From Pannonibacter phragmitetus DSM 14782 (GTDB lineage: Bacteria; Pseudomonadota; Alphaproteobacteria; Rhizobiales; Stappiaceae): a DNA stretch of 64,000 bases. Under the pieces are notes generated by a model. The model searched no databases. It saw only the letters and a program-made list of their open reading frames with translations, and had not been told where the DNA came from. The stretch lies in assembly GCF_000382365.1 (NCBI RefSeq), contig NZ_KB908224.1, positions 1 through 64,000 of the forward strand. Direction: 5' to 3'. Position 1 is the stretch's first letter, and every line of letters begins with the position of its first letter. Shown here in pieces: positions 42,389 through 51,536 of this stretch. Position numbers and translations under genes: made by a program.

Positions 42389-43252
42389 TCAGCGGCTGGC
42401 CAGAACGCAGCCGAAAATGTTGCCCGCATTCGCAATCCGGCGCTGATTCGTGCTGGCCAGACGGGCGTGTCCGCGGCCGGGTCTGGCGGGGTTGCGCAGG
42501 ATCGGGTTGGGCAGGGCTGTGGCCAGGCGTGACGCCTCGGCCTGCGTCAGGTCTGCGGCTGACTTGCCGAACCAGGCCTGAGCCGCCGCTTCCGCCCCGA
42601 AGATGCCTTCGCCCCATTCAGCGACGTTGAGATAGACTTCCATGATCCGGCGCTTGGTCAGGATCTGGTCGATCATCAGCGCGGTGGGCAGTTCCAGCCC
42701 CTTGCGGATGAAGCTGCGGTCGCCCCAGAGAAACAGGTTCTTGGCCAGCTGCATGGTGATGGTGGAGGCGCCGCGCGCGTCCTCACCTGCATTCAGCTTC
42801 TGGATCTGGCCATGAAGCGCGTCCCAGTCAACGCCTCTGTGGTCACAGAAGCGCGCATCCTCGGACGTGATCACGGCCCGCACGAGATGGGGGGAAATCT
42901 GGTCGAGCGAACGCCATTGCCGGTCCACCCAGAGGCCCTGCGCATAGCGGCTGATCATGAGCGTGCTGATGGGCGGCACAACAGAATAAATGACTGTCAG
43001 CAGCGGCGGCGCCAGAACAAGCAGCAGCAGTGTCCAGACGATGATCCGGGTGATCCTCAGGCTGCGTCTCGTCCGGTTGCGCGGCATTCTTGCGGCCTTG
43101 TCCCGATCGCCAGCTCCGCGCGCGTCCGCTTCCCGGACATCCATGTCCGGCGCGCCCGTGTCCGGCATGCCTGGATGCCGCAATTCCGGCGGGCTGGTCG
43201 TGCTGCCTGGCAAGCCATCTTCCTGGGCCAAAGGAACGCTGCTCCTCACCAT
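42389..43252 (-). CDS. mtgA: monofunctional biosynthetic peptidoglycan transglycosylase
   Basis: A 287-aa GT51 enzyme that polymerises lipid II. An N-terminal cytoplasmic tail is followed by one membrane helix (IIVWTLLLLVLAPPLLTVIYSVV, about 69-91) and the GT51 domain. The catalytic Glu is in ITSEDARFCDHRGVDW, and later blocks are GASTITMQLAKNLFLW and KRRIMEVYLNVAEWGEGIFGAEAAA. The ATG at 43252 has no clear ribosome site; an internal ATG at 43087 just before the basic MPRNRTRR is a good alternative. The long upstream tail may not be translated. Confidence 0.92.
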   Translation of the reverse strand: MVRSSVPLAQEDGLPGSTTSPPELRHPGMPDTGAPDMDVREADARGAGDRDKAARMPRNRTRRSLRITRIIVWTLLLLVLAPPLLTVIYSVVPPISTLMISRYAQGLWVDRQWRSLDQISPHLVRAVITSEDARFCDHRGVDWDALHGQIQKLNAGEDARGASTITMQLAKNLFLWGDRSFIRKGLELPTALMIDQILTKRRIMEVYLNVAEWGEGIFGAEAAAQAWFGKSAADLTQAEASRLATALPNPILRNPARPGRGHARLASTNQRRIANAGNIFGCVLASR

Positions 43253-43410
43253 TGCGGCGGGTGCATGCCGCCTCGTGCCTTCCTGCCGTTTCTACATGTG
43301 GTTGGGTCCTGCGTCAAAGCCGGGCGGAAGATGTGCAAGCCGTCTTGACGGCGGACCGGTTTCGGGTGACGAGGGCATCCGGTTGGAGCCTTGCGTGAAG
43401 GGCAGATGCA

Positions 43411-44313
43411 ATGACGTGGCTTGAGGACAGCCTGCGCCAGATGGCGCAGCAGATGGATGCGGTTCTGGGCAAGGTGCTGTCGGACGAGCCGCGGCCGGGC
43501 GAAGTTCTGCGGCCGGAGCGTCTGCTTGCGGCCATGCGCCATGGCTCGCTCAACGGCGGCAAGCGTTTGCGCCCGCTGCTGGTTGCCGAAACGGCGGCGG
43601 CCTTCGGGCGCAGGGACGAGGGCGTGCTGCTCGCTGCGGCGGCGCTGGAGTGCGTTCATTGCTATTCACTGGTCCATGACGATCTTCCGGCGATGGATGA
43701 TGACGATCTGCGCCGGGGCCAGCCGACCGTTCACAAGGCCTTTGACGAGGCAGCCGCCATTCTGGCGGGCGATGCGCTGCTGACCCTGGCTTTTGATCTG
43801 ATCGCGGCTCCTGAGGTCCATGCCGATCCTTCGGTGCGGCTGCAGCTGTCGCAGGAACTGGCGCGCGCGTCAGGTGTTGGCGGCATGGCCGGCGGGCAGA
43901 TGCTGGATCTGGCGGCAGAGCACCGTCAGCTTTCCGAGGACGAGATCCGCACCCTGCAGGCGATGAAGACCGGCGCGCTGCTGCGCTATGCCTGCCGGGC
44001 CGGGGCCATTCTGGCCGGGGCTGCCCCGGACGATGTGGCGCGCATGACCCGTTTTGGCGAGATCATCGGCCTTGCCTTCCAGCTCGCGGATGATCTGCTG
44101 GACCTGGAGGCCTCGCCGGAGGTGATGGGCAAGGCGACAGGCAAGGACGCCGAGGCGGGCAAGGCCACCTTGGTCAGCCTCTATGGGCCGGAGCGCACCC
44201 GTGCCATTCTCAAAGGCCTTGTGGCTGAGGCGGAGCAGCTGGTGGCGGGCGCCAGTGAGGGCGGTCAGAGGCTGGCAGAGATTGCCGCCTTCGTTGCCTT
44301 CCGCGACCGCTAG
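43411..44313 (+). CDS. ispA: farnesyl diphosphate synthase / polyprenyl synthetase
   Basis: A 300-aa prenyltransferase joining IPP to allylic diphosphates, giving farnesyl-PP for undecaprenyl, quinone and related lipids. The first Asp-rich motif is HDDLPAMDDDDLRRG and the second is QLADDLLDLEA; GGKRLRP lies near residue 50. Length and motif spacing match IspA. It is divergent from mtgA and convergent with the GGDEF/EAL gene. Confidence 0.93.
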   Translation: MTWLEDSLRQMAQQMDAVLGKVLSDEPRPGEVLRPERLLAAMRHGSLNGGKRLRPLLVAETAAAFGRRDEGVLLAAAALECVHCYSLVHDDLPAMDDDDLRRGQPTVHKAFDEAAAILAGDALLTLAFDLIAAPEVHADPSVRLQLSQELARASGVGGMAGGQMLDLAAEHRQLSEDEIRTLQAMKTGALLRYACRAGAILAGAAPDDVARMTRFGEIIGLAFQLADDLLDLEASPEVMGKATGKDAEAGKATLVSLYGPERTRAILKGLVAEAEQLVAGASEGGQRLAEIAAFVAFRDR

Positions 44314-44324
44314 GCCCTCCGGCT

Positions 44325-46322
44325 CTAGCCTGCGCCGGTCTTCTGCCCTGCCGGGGTCTGCATGCGGGCGGCGGGCGCGGCATCGGCAGGGGCATTCATC
44401 GTCTTCATGAAATCCTTCAGCATCGCATTGGGGATTTCCACGTCTGCCATTGGCTTGCCGAACAGGTAGCCCTGCAGATTGTCGATGGCCAGATCCTTGA
44501 CGGCTCGGGCATGGAACACGGTTTCGATGCCCTCGATCGTCACCTGCATTTTCAGGGCGCGGCCAAGCGCGACAATGGCCTTGAGGATCTGCTGGATGGT
44601 CTCGCCCGAATGGGAATAGGCCTCCATGAAGCTGCGGTCGATCTTGAGCTTGTCGAAGGGGAAGCGCCACAGATAGCTGAGGCTGGAGTAGCCGGTGCCG
44701 AAATCATCCATGACGATGGTGACGCCAAGTGCCTTCAGTTCGGTCAGCTGCTGCAGGATTGCGTCCGTATCCTTCAGAAGGATGCCCTCGGTGATCTCCA
44801 GCTCCAGCCGCTCCGGGGCAAGTCCGCTTGCTGTCAGGGCAGCCTGAACCTGACGGGGCAGGCCACCGGCGGCAAACTGGGAGGGGGACAGGTTCACTGC
44901 AACCGAAATCCCGTCCGGCCAGCCTGCGGCTGTTTCACAGGCCTTGTTCAGCACCCATTCTCCCGTCTCCGGCAGGAGGCCAAGCTCTTCGGCCACGGGA
45001 ATGAAAAGCTCTGGTGAAACCGGGGTGCCAGCCTCACTGGTCAGCCGCAGCAGCGCTTCAAATCCGCAGATGCGGCCGTGAGGCAGGCTCATGATGGGCT
45101 GGAACTGCAGGCTGAACAAGCCCTTGCGCAGGGCACTGCGCACAAGCCCCTCCAGATCCCTGCGGCCAAGCAGCTCTTCTTGCATTGTCTCGCGGAATAT
45201 GCCGAAGCCCCGCTGGCCCGTGGCCTTTATGAATTGCAGGGCCATGCCTGCCTTGACCACCAGGTCCTGGGCTTGCCGGGCATGGTGCGGGGCGAGGCTG
45301 CAGCCGATGCTGACCGAGATGCGTATCTCACGCCCTTCCAGCGCATAGGGTTCGGACAGCCGCTCTGCCAGCCGGTGGGCAAAGGCTTTGGCCTGTGCGG
45401 GATGGGCGATGCCGCATTGTGCGATGACAAGCTCGTCACCGCCGAGCCGGGCCAGGATATCGCAAGGCCTGACCTGATCACGCAGGCGCAGGGCGGCGAG
45501 ACGGATCAGCTTGTCGGCCCCCTCTTCGCCCAGATCGTCATTGATGCGCTTGAAGCGGTCTATGTCCAGATGATGCAGGGCAATGGCTTCGTTTGGGCTC
45601 ATCCTGGCCAGTGCCGCATCCAGTTTCACCTGAAAGGCTCCCCGGTTCAACAGTCCTGTCAGGCCGTCGTGGCTGGCCAGAAACTCCGCCCGCTCCTCCG
45701 AAGCATTGCGCGAGCGGACGGCTGCGGTCAGCCAAGAGTACCCGATGGCAAAGGCGAGGCCCAGCACGCTGGCAAGAATGATACTGGCAATCAGAAGATC
45801 CTGATGGAAACTGTCTGCGAGAGCCGTTTCGTCGATCCGTGTCTCCAGCATGCCCACCGGCCGGCCATGGTCCTGCAGGATCATGGCCGTAACGGCGACA
45901 ACGGACGCCGCGCCATTTTCCTTGACTGTCTCGACCCGCGTATAGGGTGCGCCGGCAGCACCGGCCTGGATGCGCCCTTCCTGACCCGAAGCTGCCAGCA
46001 CCTGCCCATCTGTCAGGATCAGCACCGGCTCTCCCTCCGGTGTTGCGAGCGTGGCATGGCTGGCGCGGCCAAGAGATTGAATGAGCTGCAGAGCCGCGGC
46101 GTCAGGGCCTGAGGGGAATGAGCCCCCAATCAGGGCTTCCAGCTGGGGCAGCCGTTCCTGCAGGGTCTGCGCCAGCACGGTTGTCTCAATCCGTGCATCA
46201 TGCCTGATCCAGTGGTCCACGGCCGTGCTCAGGATGGACGTGGTCAGTGTCACGAAAACAATCGCAACAAGAATGGAACCGCCAATCAGACGAAGATCCG
46301 CTGTCCGCTTCAGCTCTTTCAT
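44325..46322 (-). CDS. membrane GGDEF-EAL c-di-GMP protein
   Basis: A 665-aa protein with TM1 at about 11-33, a periplasmic region of about 150 residues and TM2 at about 178-200. The GGDEF domain has the site GGDEL, Leu for Phe (RLGGDELVIAQ). The EAL domain has FEALLRL, NLSPSQFA, ELEITEG and DDFGTGYSSLSYL, and looks catalytically complete. Net activity is likely c-di-GMP hydrolysis, with the GGDEL domain weak or regulatory. Its promoter region is shared with the CtrA-type box and the tandem coiled-coil genes. Confidence 0.92.
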   Translation of the reverse strand: MKELKRTADLRLIGGSILVAIVFVTLTTSILSTAVDHWIRHDARIETTVLAQTLQERLPQLEALIGGSFPSGPDAAALQLIQSLGRASHATLATPEGEPVLILTDGQVLAASGQEGRIQAGAAGAPYTRVETVKENGAASVVAVTAMILQDHGRPVGMLETRIDETALADSFHQDLLIASIILASVLGLAFAIGYSWLTAAVRSRNASEERAEFLASHDGLTGLLNRGAFQVKLDAALARMSPNEAIALHHLDIDRFKRINDDLGEEGADKLIRLAALRLRDQVRPCDILARLGGDELVIAQCGIAHPAQAKAFAHRLAERLSEPYALEGREIRISVSIGCSLAPHHARQAQDLVVKAGMALQFIKATGQRGFGIFRETMQEELLGRRDLEGLVRSALRKGLFSLQFQPIMSLPHGRICGFEALLRLTSEAGTPVSPELFIPVAEELGLLPETGEWVLNKACETAAGWPDGISVAVNLSPSQFAAGGLPRQVQAALTASGLAPERLELEITEGILLKDTDAILQQLTELKALGVTIVMDDFGTGYSSLSYLWRFPFDKLKIDRSFMEAYSHSGETIQQILKAIVALGRALKMQVTIEGIETVFHARAVKDLAIDNLQGYLFGKPMADVEIPNAMLKDFMKTMNAPADAAPAARMQTPAGQKTGAG

Positions 46323-46438
46323 CCCTGCCCCCGATTAACCCAAGGGTGACGTTAAAAGCGGACTCCCTAATTTTCTCTATCCCGGAACGGGCAAAAGTTG
46401 CAGGCAGCGCATGTTCGTATCTGGAATTGCACAAAATA

Positions 46439-46453
46439 TTAACGCACCATTAA
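46439..46453. promoter_or_regulatory. CtrA-type box TTAA-N7-TTAA
   Basis: TTAA-CGCACCA-TTAA, followed by CC, an exact match to the consensus site of the cell-cycle regulator CtrA, 79 bp before the first coiled-coil gene and 117 bp before the GGDEF/EAL gene. Either or both may be controlled; binding is not shown. Confidence 0.6.
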
Positions 46454-46531
46454 CCTTCGTGGCGGTACAATTCTGACTGGTTGCTGAGTAGGGGGCGACC
46501 GCAGGTCGCCACAGTATGGCCGGAGGACGTC

Positions 46532-47881
46532 ATGTCGGTCTCATTTTCACCCGCTCAAAGATCTTTTTCCGGTAGCGCAGGTCTTCTCAACCGTCAGCAA
46601 GGGGCTGAGGGATCTTCTGTTGCTGTCAATCCTCTTGAAGTGACCAAAGCCAGACAGGCAGAAGCATTTGCGGCAGCTGCCGCTCAGACGTCTTCGGGTA
46701 GCCAGGACGAGGCGCAAGACGCTGTCGTCAAGCAGCTCAGCGAAGCAAAGCAGGTGGGTGACACCCTCAAGAACTCGGCCTCCCAGTCTGACAACAACAA
46801 GCGCGCCGACAAGATTGCCCAGATCGAGCAGAAGATAGAATCGCTCAAGCAGCGGCTCAAGTTCGCAACGCCTGCCCAGGCGCGCGCGCTGATCCGCGAG
46901 CTGAAGGAACTTGGCAAGGAATTCAAGGAAGCGGCTCAGTCGCTTTCCGGCGGCGGCGTATCCGCCGCCATGGCCGGTGCCACCGCGATCCCGGTAACGG
47001 CAGCGGCAGGCACGGCTGGTGCCGCTGGCTCTGCCGCCACTGGTGCGCAGGCGGCTGGACCGGCTGCCACCCTTGCGGCGCAGGGCACGGAAGGCGCGGC
47101 TGGTGCTGCCGTGTCTCAGGCCCCGTCTCCGGCTCAGGCTGCAGACGCAGGTGCTGCTCAGACCCAAACCGCCCAGACTACGCAGGCTCAGCCGGATGCT
47201 GACACGGATGCTGGCGGCGAAGATGAGGCGGCGGCTTCCACCGCAGGCGGAACGCAGCAGGGCACCTCTGAAGCCGATGATGCGGATGGAACTGCGGGAG
47301 CCGGAACGGCTGGCGGCGATGAAGATGAGGGCAAGGCGCTCGCCCTCCAGACCAGCATGCGCGAGGCAATTGCCGGTTACACGGCAGCAAAGCCGGCTGC
47401 GCAGGAAAAGGCAGAGCGCAAGCAGGCGGCTGAACAGGCCGCAGCCAACGCTGCCATCAAGGCTGGCCATCATGACAAGCTGAGCAAGCTGAAGAAGGAA
47501 ATCGACGTCATCGCCAAGCAGATCGAGGCGCTGGCGGACAAGGATGACCCTGAGCAGCGCCGCGAGCTGGAAAAAGCCAAGCGTGAGCTTGCAGAAGGAC
47601 AAAAGGCGCTGGATGGATATGCGCTCGAGCGGCTGCGCAATTCGGAGATTGCTGCCGGCGGTGACGGCGAAGCTGATGCTGATGCGGAAACCGGCGCAGG
47701 CGAAATTGTGCCCGAAGATGGGGCCGCAGACGTGGCTGTCTCCGGTGCTCAGGTAGCGTCGGGACCGGCAAGTCCTGCGATTGTGTCTCCGGCATCTTCA
47801 GTTCCGGGTGGCGCTGACATGCCGCTCATGGCACTATCGGTGCCGCTTACACTTAATCTGCGTGCGGATGTGACCGTGTGA
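46532..47881 (+). CDS. coiled-coil Ala-rich protein, paralogue 1 (unknown family)
   Basis: A 449-aa protein I do not recognise. Residues about 88-138 form a coiled coil (NKRADKIAQIEQKIESLKQR, then LKFATPAQARALIRELKELG). About 140-270 is Ala/Gly/Thr low complexity. About 276-362 is a second helical block (SMREAIAGY, later LKKEIDVIAKQIEALADKDD). The C-terminus ends LNLRADVTV. No signal peptide. All three blocks recur in order in the next gene. GGAGG precedes the ATG at 46532. A CtrA-type box lies upstream, so cell-cycle or motility control is possible. Confidence 0.75.
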   Translation: MSVSFSPAQRSFSGSAGLLNRQQGAEGSSVAVNPLEVTKARQAEAFAAAAAQTSSGSQDEAQDAVVKQLSEAKQVGDTLKNSASQSDNNKRADKIAQIEQKIESLKQRLKFATPAQARALIRELKELGKEFKEAAQSLSGGGVSAAMAGATAIPVTAAAGTAGAAGSAATGAQAAGPAATLAAQGTEGAAGAAVSQAPSPAQAADAGAAQTQTAQTTQAQPDADTDAGGEDEAAASTAGGTQQGTSEADDADGTAGAGTAGGDEDEGKALALQTSMREAIAGYTAAKPAAQEKAERKQAAEQAAANAAIKAGHHDKLSKLKKEIDVIAKQIEALADKDDPEQRRELEKAKRELAEGQKALDGYALERLRNSEIAAGGDGEADADAETGAGEIVPEDGAADVAVSGAQVASGPASPAIVSPASSVPGGADMPLMALSVPLTLNLRADVTV

Positions 47882-47979
47882 GCGAGTGTACTGCCGGGGT
47901 GGGGGCGCTAAAGCTGCACCTGCGGCCAGGTGCCGGTTTTGCCAGGAGATGAGCGCCGGTTCGGAAAGGAGAGAATGCC

Positions 47980-49242
47980 ATGCTGTCAACGCTTGCCGCC
48001 TCTCCCAGCCCTTTGGCCACCCAGTCCCAGCGTGCACAGACACAAAACAAGCCGCAAACCCGGCCCCAGTCGACGACGATCATGGAGCAGAAAGGCGCGA
48101 CATCCAGCAACGTGGCGCAAGGCCGCCTCGACAAGCAGGATGCAAAGCTTCTGTCCATCGCCAAGAACGGGGTGCTGGGTGAGTTCTCCGAGGACTTTCT
48201 CAAGGAGGTTGAGGAGTCCCTGCAGCTCGGCAACTCGCTGCAAGACGCCATGGCCAAGGCCAAGGACGACCAGCGTGCGGAGAAGATCGCCCGGCTGCAG
48301 CAGCGCATCGACGCCCTCAAGGAGCGGCTGAAGTTTGCCAGCCCCGCGCAGGCCAAGGCCCTGATCCGCGAGTTGAAGAAACTGGGTCAGGATTTCAAGC
48401 TGGCGGCCCAGTCGCTGTCGGAAGGCAGCAGCAAGGCAGCTGCCGGACAGGCCGCAGCCGGTTCTTCCATCACCCTGTCTGCCTCCTCTTCCGAAGCCTC
48501 CTACTCCGAAGCGTCGGCTTCAGCCGTTCTGCTGGAGGGCGCTGCCGCATTGGAAGTGGCGTCCGTTCTGACGGGAAAGCCCATAGAACAGAGTGCTTCA
48601 GCAAAGGCTCAATCTGGAGCGAGTGCTGCTGCCGCAAAGCCGGTGAAGCAGGCTGAGGCTGCTCCCGGACAGGACGCTCCGGCGGCGGACAAGACCACCG
48701 CTCCTGCTGCGGCCGGTGCGCAAGCTGCGGGAGAAGAAGCGGGAGAAGCTGCTGGCGCAGAACAGGAACCCTCGGCCCGCTTGCTCCTGGAGGTGCGCGA
48801 AGCCATCGCCACTTACAACAGCACGCACGTGACGGTGAAGGCTTATGGCAGCGCCTATGACGGCAGCGCCCGCAAGCAAGCCGACTATGACAAGCTGCGC
48901 GATATGGAAAAACAGATCGATCTTCTGTCCAAGCAGATTGAAGGCCTTGCCAACAAGAACGACAGGGAAGAGCGCAAGGAACTGGCCAAGGCCAAGCGCG
49001 AGATCGAGGAAGGCCGCGACGCGCTCAACGATTTCCGCACGGAGCAGTTGCAGGAGCAGGGCATGCCGGGCGTTGAGGGAAGCGCCGGCGGCATTGCCAA
49101 TCTCTTCCCCGGAATGGGCAAACCTGCGGACAGTGCGATGCCGGCCGGGACGGTGGGCGTTTCGGTGTCCATCAACAAGACGGCTGTCAGTCTGTCATCC
49201 ACATCCGTCAGCCTTGTGCTGCAGACGGATGTGACTGTCTGA
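47980..49242 (+). CDS. coiled-coil Ala-rich protein, paralogue 2 (unknown family)
   Basis: A 420-aa tandem paralogue of the preceding gene, 98 bp downstream. Block 1 (about 98-150) has EKIARLQQRIDALKERLKFA and SPAQAKALIRELKKLGQDFK; a Ser/Ala-rich middle follows. Block 2 (about 272-352) has VREAIATYN and MEKQIDLLSKQIEGLANKND. The end is LVLQTDVTV. The N-terminal 80 residues are not shared. AAAGGAGAG precedes the ATG at 47980. Function unknown; the shared tail ending DVTV suggests a conserved export, assembly or partner-binding role. Confidence 0.75.
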   Translation: MLSTLAASPSPLATQSQRAQTQNKPQTRPQSTTIMEQKGATSSNVAQGRLDKQDAKLLSIAKNGVLGEFSEDFLKEVEESLQLGNSLQDAMAKAKDDQRAEKIARLQQRIDALKERLKFASPAQAKALIRELKKLGQDFKLAAQSLSEGSSKAAAGQAAAGSSITLSASSSEASYSEASASAVLLEGAAALEVASVLTGKPIEQSASAKAQSGASAAAAKPVKQAEAAPGQDAPAADKTTAPAAAGAQAAGEEAGEAAGAEQEPSARLLLEVREAIATYNSTHVTVKAYGSAYDGSARKQADYDKLRDMEKQIDLLSKQIEGLANKNDREERKELAKAKREIEEGRDALNDFRTEQLQEQGMPGVEGSAGGIANLFPGMGKPADSAMPAGTVGVSVSINKTAVSLSSTSVSLVLQTDVTV

Positions 49243-49258
49243 GGACATAGCCTTGGAC

Positions 49259-49353
49259 CAAGTCTGACGATGCCGGCGCATCACGCCTGGAACATGCTCA
49301 CAGGCCGCACGGGCTTGACCAAACCTGGATGAGACATCTCATCAAGGCTTGGT
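49259..49353 (+). repeat. dispersed palindromic repeat, copy E (full element)
   Basis: Hairpin 1 is CAAGTC-TGAC-GATGC-CGGC-GCATC-AC-GCCTGG. The linker contains TGCTCACAGGCCGCACGGGC. Hairpin 2 is ACCAAACCTGGATGAG-ACAT-CTCATCAAGGCTTGGT with two mismatches (49318-49353). It fills the gap between convergent paralogue 2 and tyrC. Confidence 0.8.
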
Positions 49354-49354
49354 C

Positions 49355-50290
49355 TTATTCGCCTGCACCGGGGGCTGCGGCCTGACGGCCGAAGTCCGGC
49401 GCCGGGGTTTCCTGTCCGGCCTCGATGATCGAGCGGCGGATGCCGCGCGTGCGGGTGAACAGGTCGAACAGAGCCTGTCCGTCGCCCCAGCGGATCGCCC
49501 GCTGCAGGGCGGACAGATCCTCCGAGAACCGCGCCAGCATTTCAAGGATCGCATCCTTGTTGTGCAGGCACACGTCGCGCCACATGGTGGGGTCAGATGC
49601 TGCCAGACGGGTGAAGTCGCGGAAGCCGGAAGCGGAATATTTGATCACTTCCGACTTGGTGACCGTCTGGAGATCATCGGCCGTGCCGACGATGTTGTAG
49701 GCGATGATATGCGGCAGGTGCGACACGATGGCGAGCACCAGGTCATGGTGCTGCGGGTCCATGGTGTCCACATTGGAGCCGCAGGCGGTCCAGAAGGCTG
49801 CAAGCTTCTCAATCGCCCCGGCATCCGTGTCCGGCATCGGCGTCAGAATGCACCAGCGGTTCTGGAACAGTGCCGCAAAGCCTGCATCCGGGCCGGAATG
49901 TTCCGTACCTGCAATCGGGTGGCCGGGGATGAAATGCACCCCTTCCGGCACATGCGGGGCCATCTGCGAGACGACCGAGCCCTTGGTGGAGCCCACGTCC
50001 GTCAGGATCGCGCCCGGCTTCAGATGCGGCGCGATGGTTTTCGCCACCTCTTCCGAAGCGCCGACCGGCACGCTGACCACCACCAGATCCGCATCCTTCA
50101 CCGCATCCGCTGCCGAGAGGCAGTATCGGTCCCCAAGCCCCAGCTCTTCCGCACGGGCCAGCGTCGGCGCCGAGCGGGTCGAGATGGTGATGGTCTCCGC
50201 CAGGCCCTTTTCGCGGATGACGCGGGCGAGGGAGGAGCCGATGAGGCCGATGCCGATCAGGGCAACGCGCTGAAAATGGGGATCTGACAT
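49355..50290 (-). CDS. tyrC: prephenate/arogenate dehydrogenase
   Basis: A 311-aa NAD(P)-dependent enzyme for tyrosine synthesis. The Rossmann start is RVALIGIGLIGSSLARVIREKG; substrate-site blocks are VGSTKGSV, HFIPGHPIAGTEHSGP and VSHLPHIIAYN. Last of three minus-strand genes chorismate mutase-hisC-tyrC, together converting chorismate through prephenate toward Tyr, with HisC able to supply an aminotransferase step. Confidence 0.94.
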   Translation of the reverse strand: MSDPHFQRVALIGIGLIGSSLARVIREKGLAETITISTRSAPTLARAEELGLGDRYCLSAADAVKDADLVVVSVPVGASEEVAKTIAPHLKPGAILTDVGSTKGSVVSQMAPHVPEGVHFIPGHPIAGTEHSGPDAGFAALFQNRWCILTPMPDTDAGAIEKLAAFWTACGSNVDTMDPQHHDLVLAIVSHLPHIIAYNIVGTADDLQTVTKSEVIKYSASGFRDFTRLAASDPTMWRDVCLHNKDAILEMLARFSEDLSALQRAIRWGDGQALFDLFTRTRGIRRSIIEAGQETPAPDFGRQAAAPGAGE

Positions 50291-50367
50291 GTCTCGTCTG
50301 GTGTCTTCAAATGGGTTTGGCCCGGCTGCCGCTGGGGCTGGGCCGGGCCATCAGGGGCTTGGCGCTT

Positions 50368-51474
50368 TCAGCGCGCCATGAAACCGGCAAGAGCGGCAAC
50401 CACCGCCTTGTTGGCTTCCTCGGTGCCGATGGACAGGCGCAGCGCGCCCGGCAGGCCGTAATTGGCGACCATCCGCAGGATCAGGCCATGCTCCGACAGA
50501 TAGGCATCGGCATCGGCGGCGCGCTTGCCGTCCTCATCCGGGAAGTGGATGAGGAGGAAGTTGCCGACGCTGGGCGTGGTCTTGAGGCCGAGCTTTTCGA
50601 TCTCTGCCGCCGTCCATGCCATCCAGGTCTCGTTGTGGGCAATGGCTGCTTCGACAAAGGCACGGTCGCGGATCGCGGCAATGCCGGCGGCCATGGCCGG
50701 TCCCGAGACGTTGAACGGCCCGCGGATGCGGTTCATGGCGTCGATCATCTCCGCCGGGCCAAAGCACCAGCCGAGGCGCAGGTTGGCGAGGCCATAGATC
50801 TTGGAGAAGGTGCGCGTCATGATGACATTGTTCGAGGTCGCCACCAGCTCGATGCCGCTCTCGTAGTCATTGCGCCGCACATATTCCGCATAGGCCGCGT
50901 CCAGCACCAGCACCACATGGGAGGGCAGGCCCGCATGCAGGCGGCGCACCTCGTCAAAGGGAATGTAGGTGCCGGTCGGATTGTTCGGGTTGGCGAGGAA
51001 GACCATCTTGGTCTTCTCCGTCACACGGGCAAGGATCGCGTCCACATCCGTCGTCAGGTTCTTTTCCGGGGCGACAACGGGCGTTGCACCGGCAGCGCGG
51101 ATGGCAATCGGATAGACGAGGAAGCCGAACTCCGAATAGATCGCCTCATCGCCCGGTGCCAGATAGGTGTTGGCGATGAGCGTCAGGATCTCGTCCGACC
51201 CGGCGCCGCAGATGATGCGCTCCGGGTTGATGCCCACCACCTCGCCGATGGCGTCACGCAGGGCCGTGGATGCGCCGTCCGGATAAAGCTCCAGCTTGGC
51301 GGCCACTTCGGCATAGGCCTTCTTTGCGGCTTCGCTGGCACCCAGCGGGGATTCGTTCGAGGACAGCTTGTGCACCTTGCCGGTGCCCGAGGCCTTGGAC
51401 TTGCCGGGAACGTAAGGGGCGATGTCGAGAATGCCTGCGCGCGGTTGGGGGCGGGATTTCGTGGCGCTGTCCAT
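50368..51474 (-). CDS. hisC: histidinol-phosphate / aromatic aminotransferase
   Basis: A 368-aa class II PLP aminotransferase. Blocks include [44 protein letters not shown] and the PLP Lys in [16 protein letters not shown], with a C-terminal R-x-S ([12 protein letters not shown]). HisC of this clade can serve both histidine and Phe/Tyr routes, which fits its place between chorismate mutase and tyrC. 77 bp separate it from tyrC. Confidence 0.93.
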   Translation of the reverse strand: MDSATKSRPQPRAGILDIAPYVPGKSKASGTGKVHKLSSNESPLGASEAAKKAYAEVAAKLELYPDGASTALRDAIGEVVGINPERIICGAGSDEILTLIANTYLAPGDEAIYSEFGFLVYPIAIRAAGATPVVAPEKNLTTDVDAILARVTEKTKMVFLANPNNPTGTYIPFDEVRRLHAGLPSHVVLVLDAAYAEYVRRNDYESGIELVATSNNVIMTRTFSKIYGLANLRLGWCFGPAEMIDAMNRIRGPFNVSGPAMAAGIAAIRDRAFVEAAIAHNETWMAWTAAEIEKLGLKTTPSVGNFLLIHFPDEDGKRAADADAYLSEHGLILRMVANYGLPGALRLSIGTEEANKAVVAALAGFMAR

Positions 51475-51536
51475 GGAAGTGTCTCTGTCTCTCGTGTGTT
51501 TGGCCGCTGTCTATGAAAGGCCTGCAGGGCAGGATA

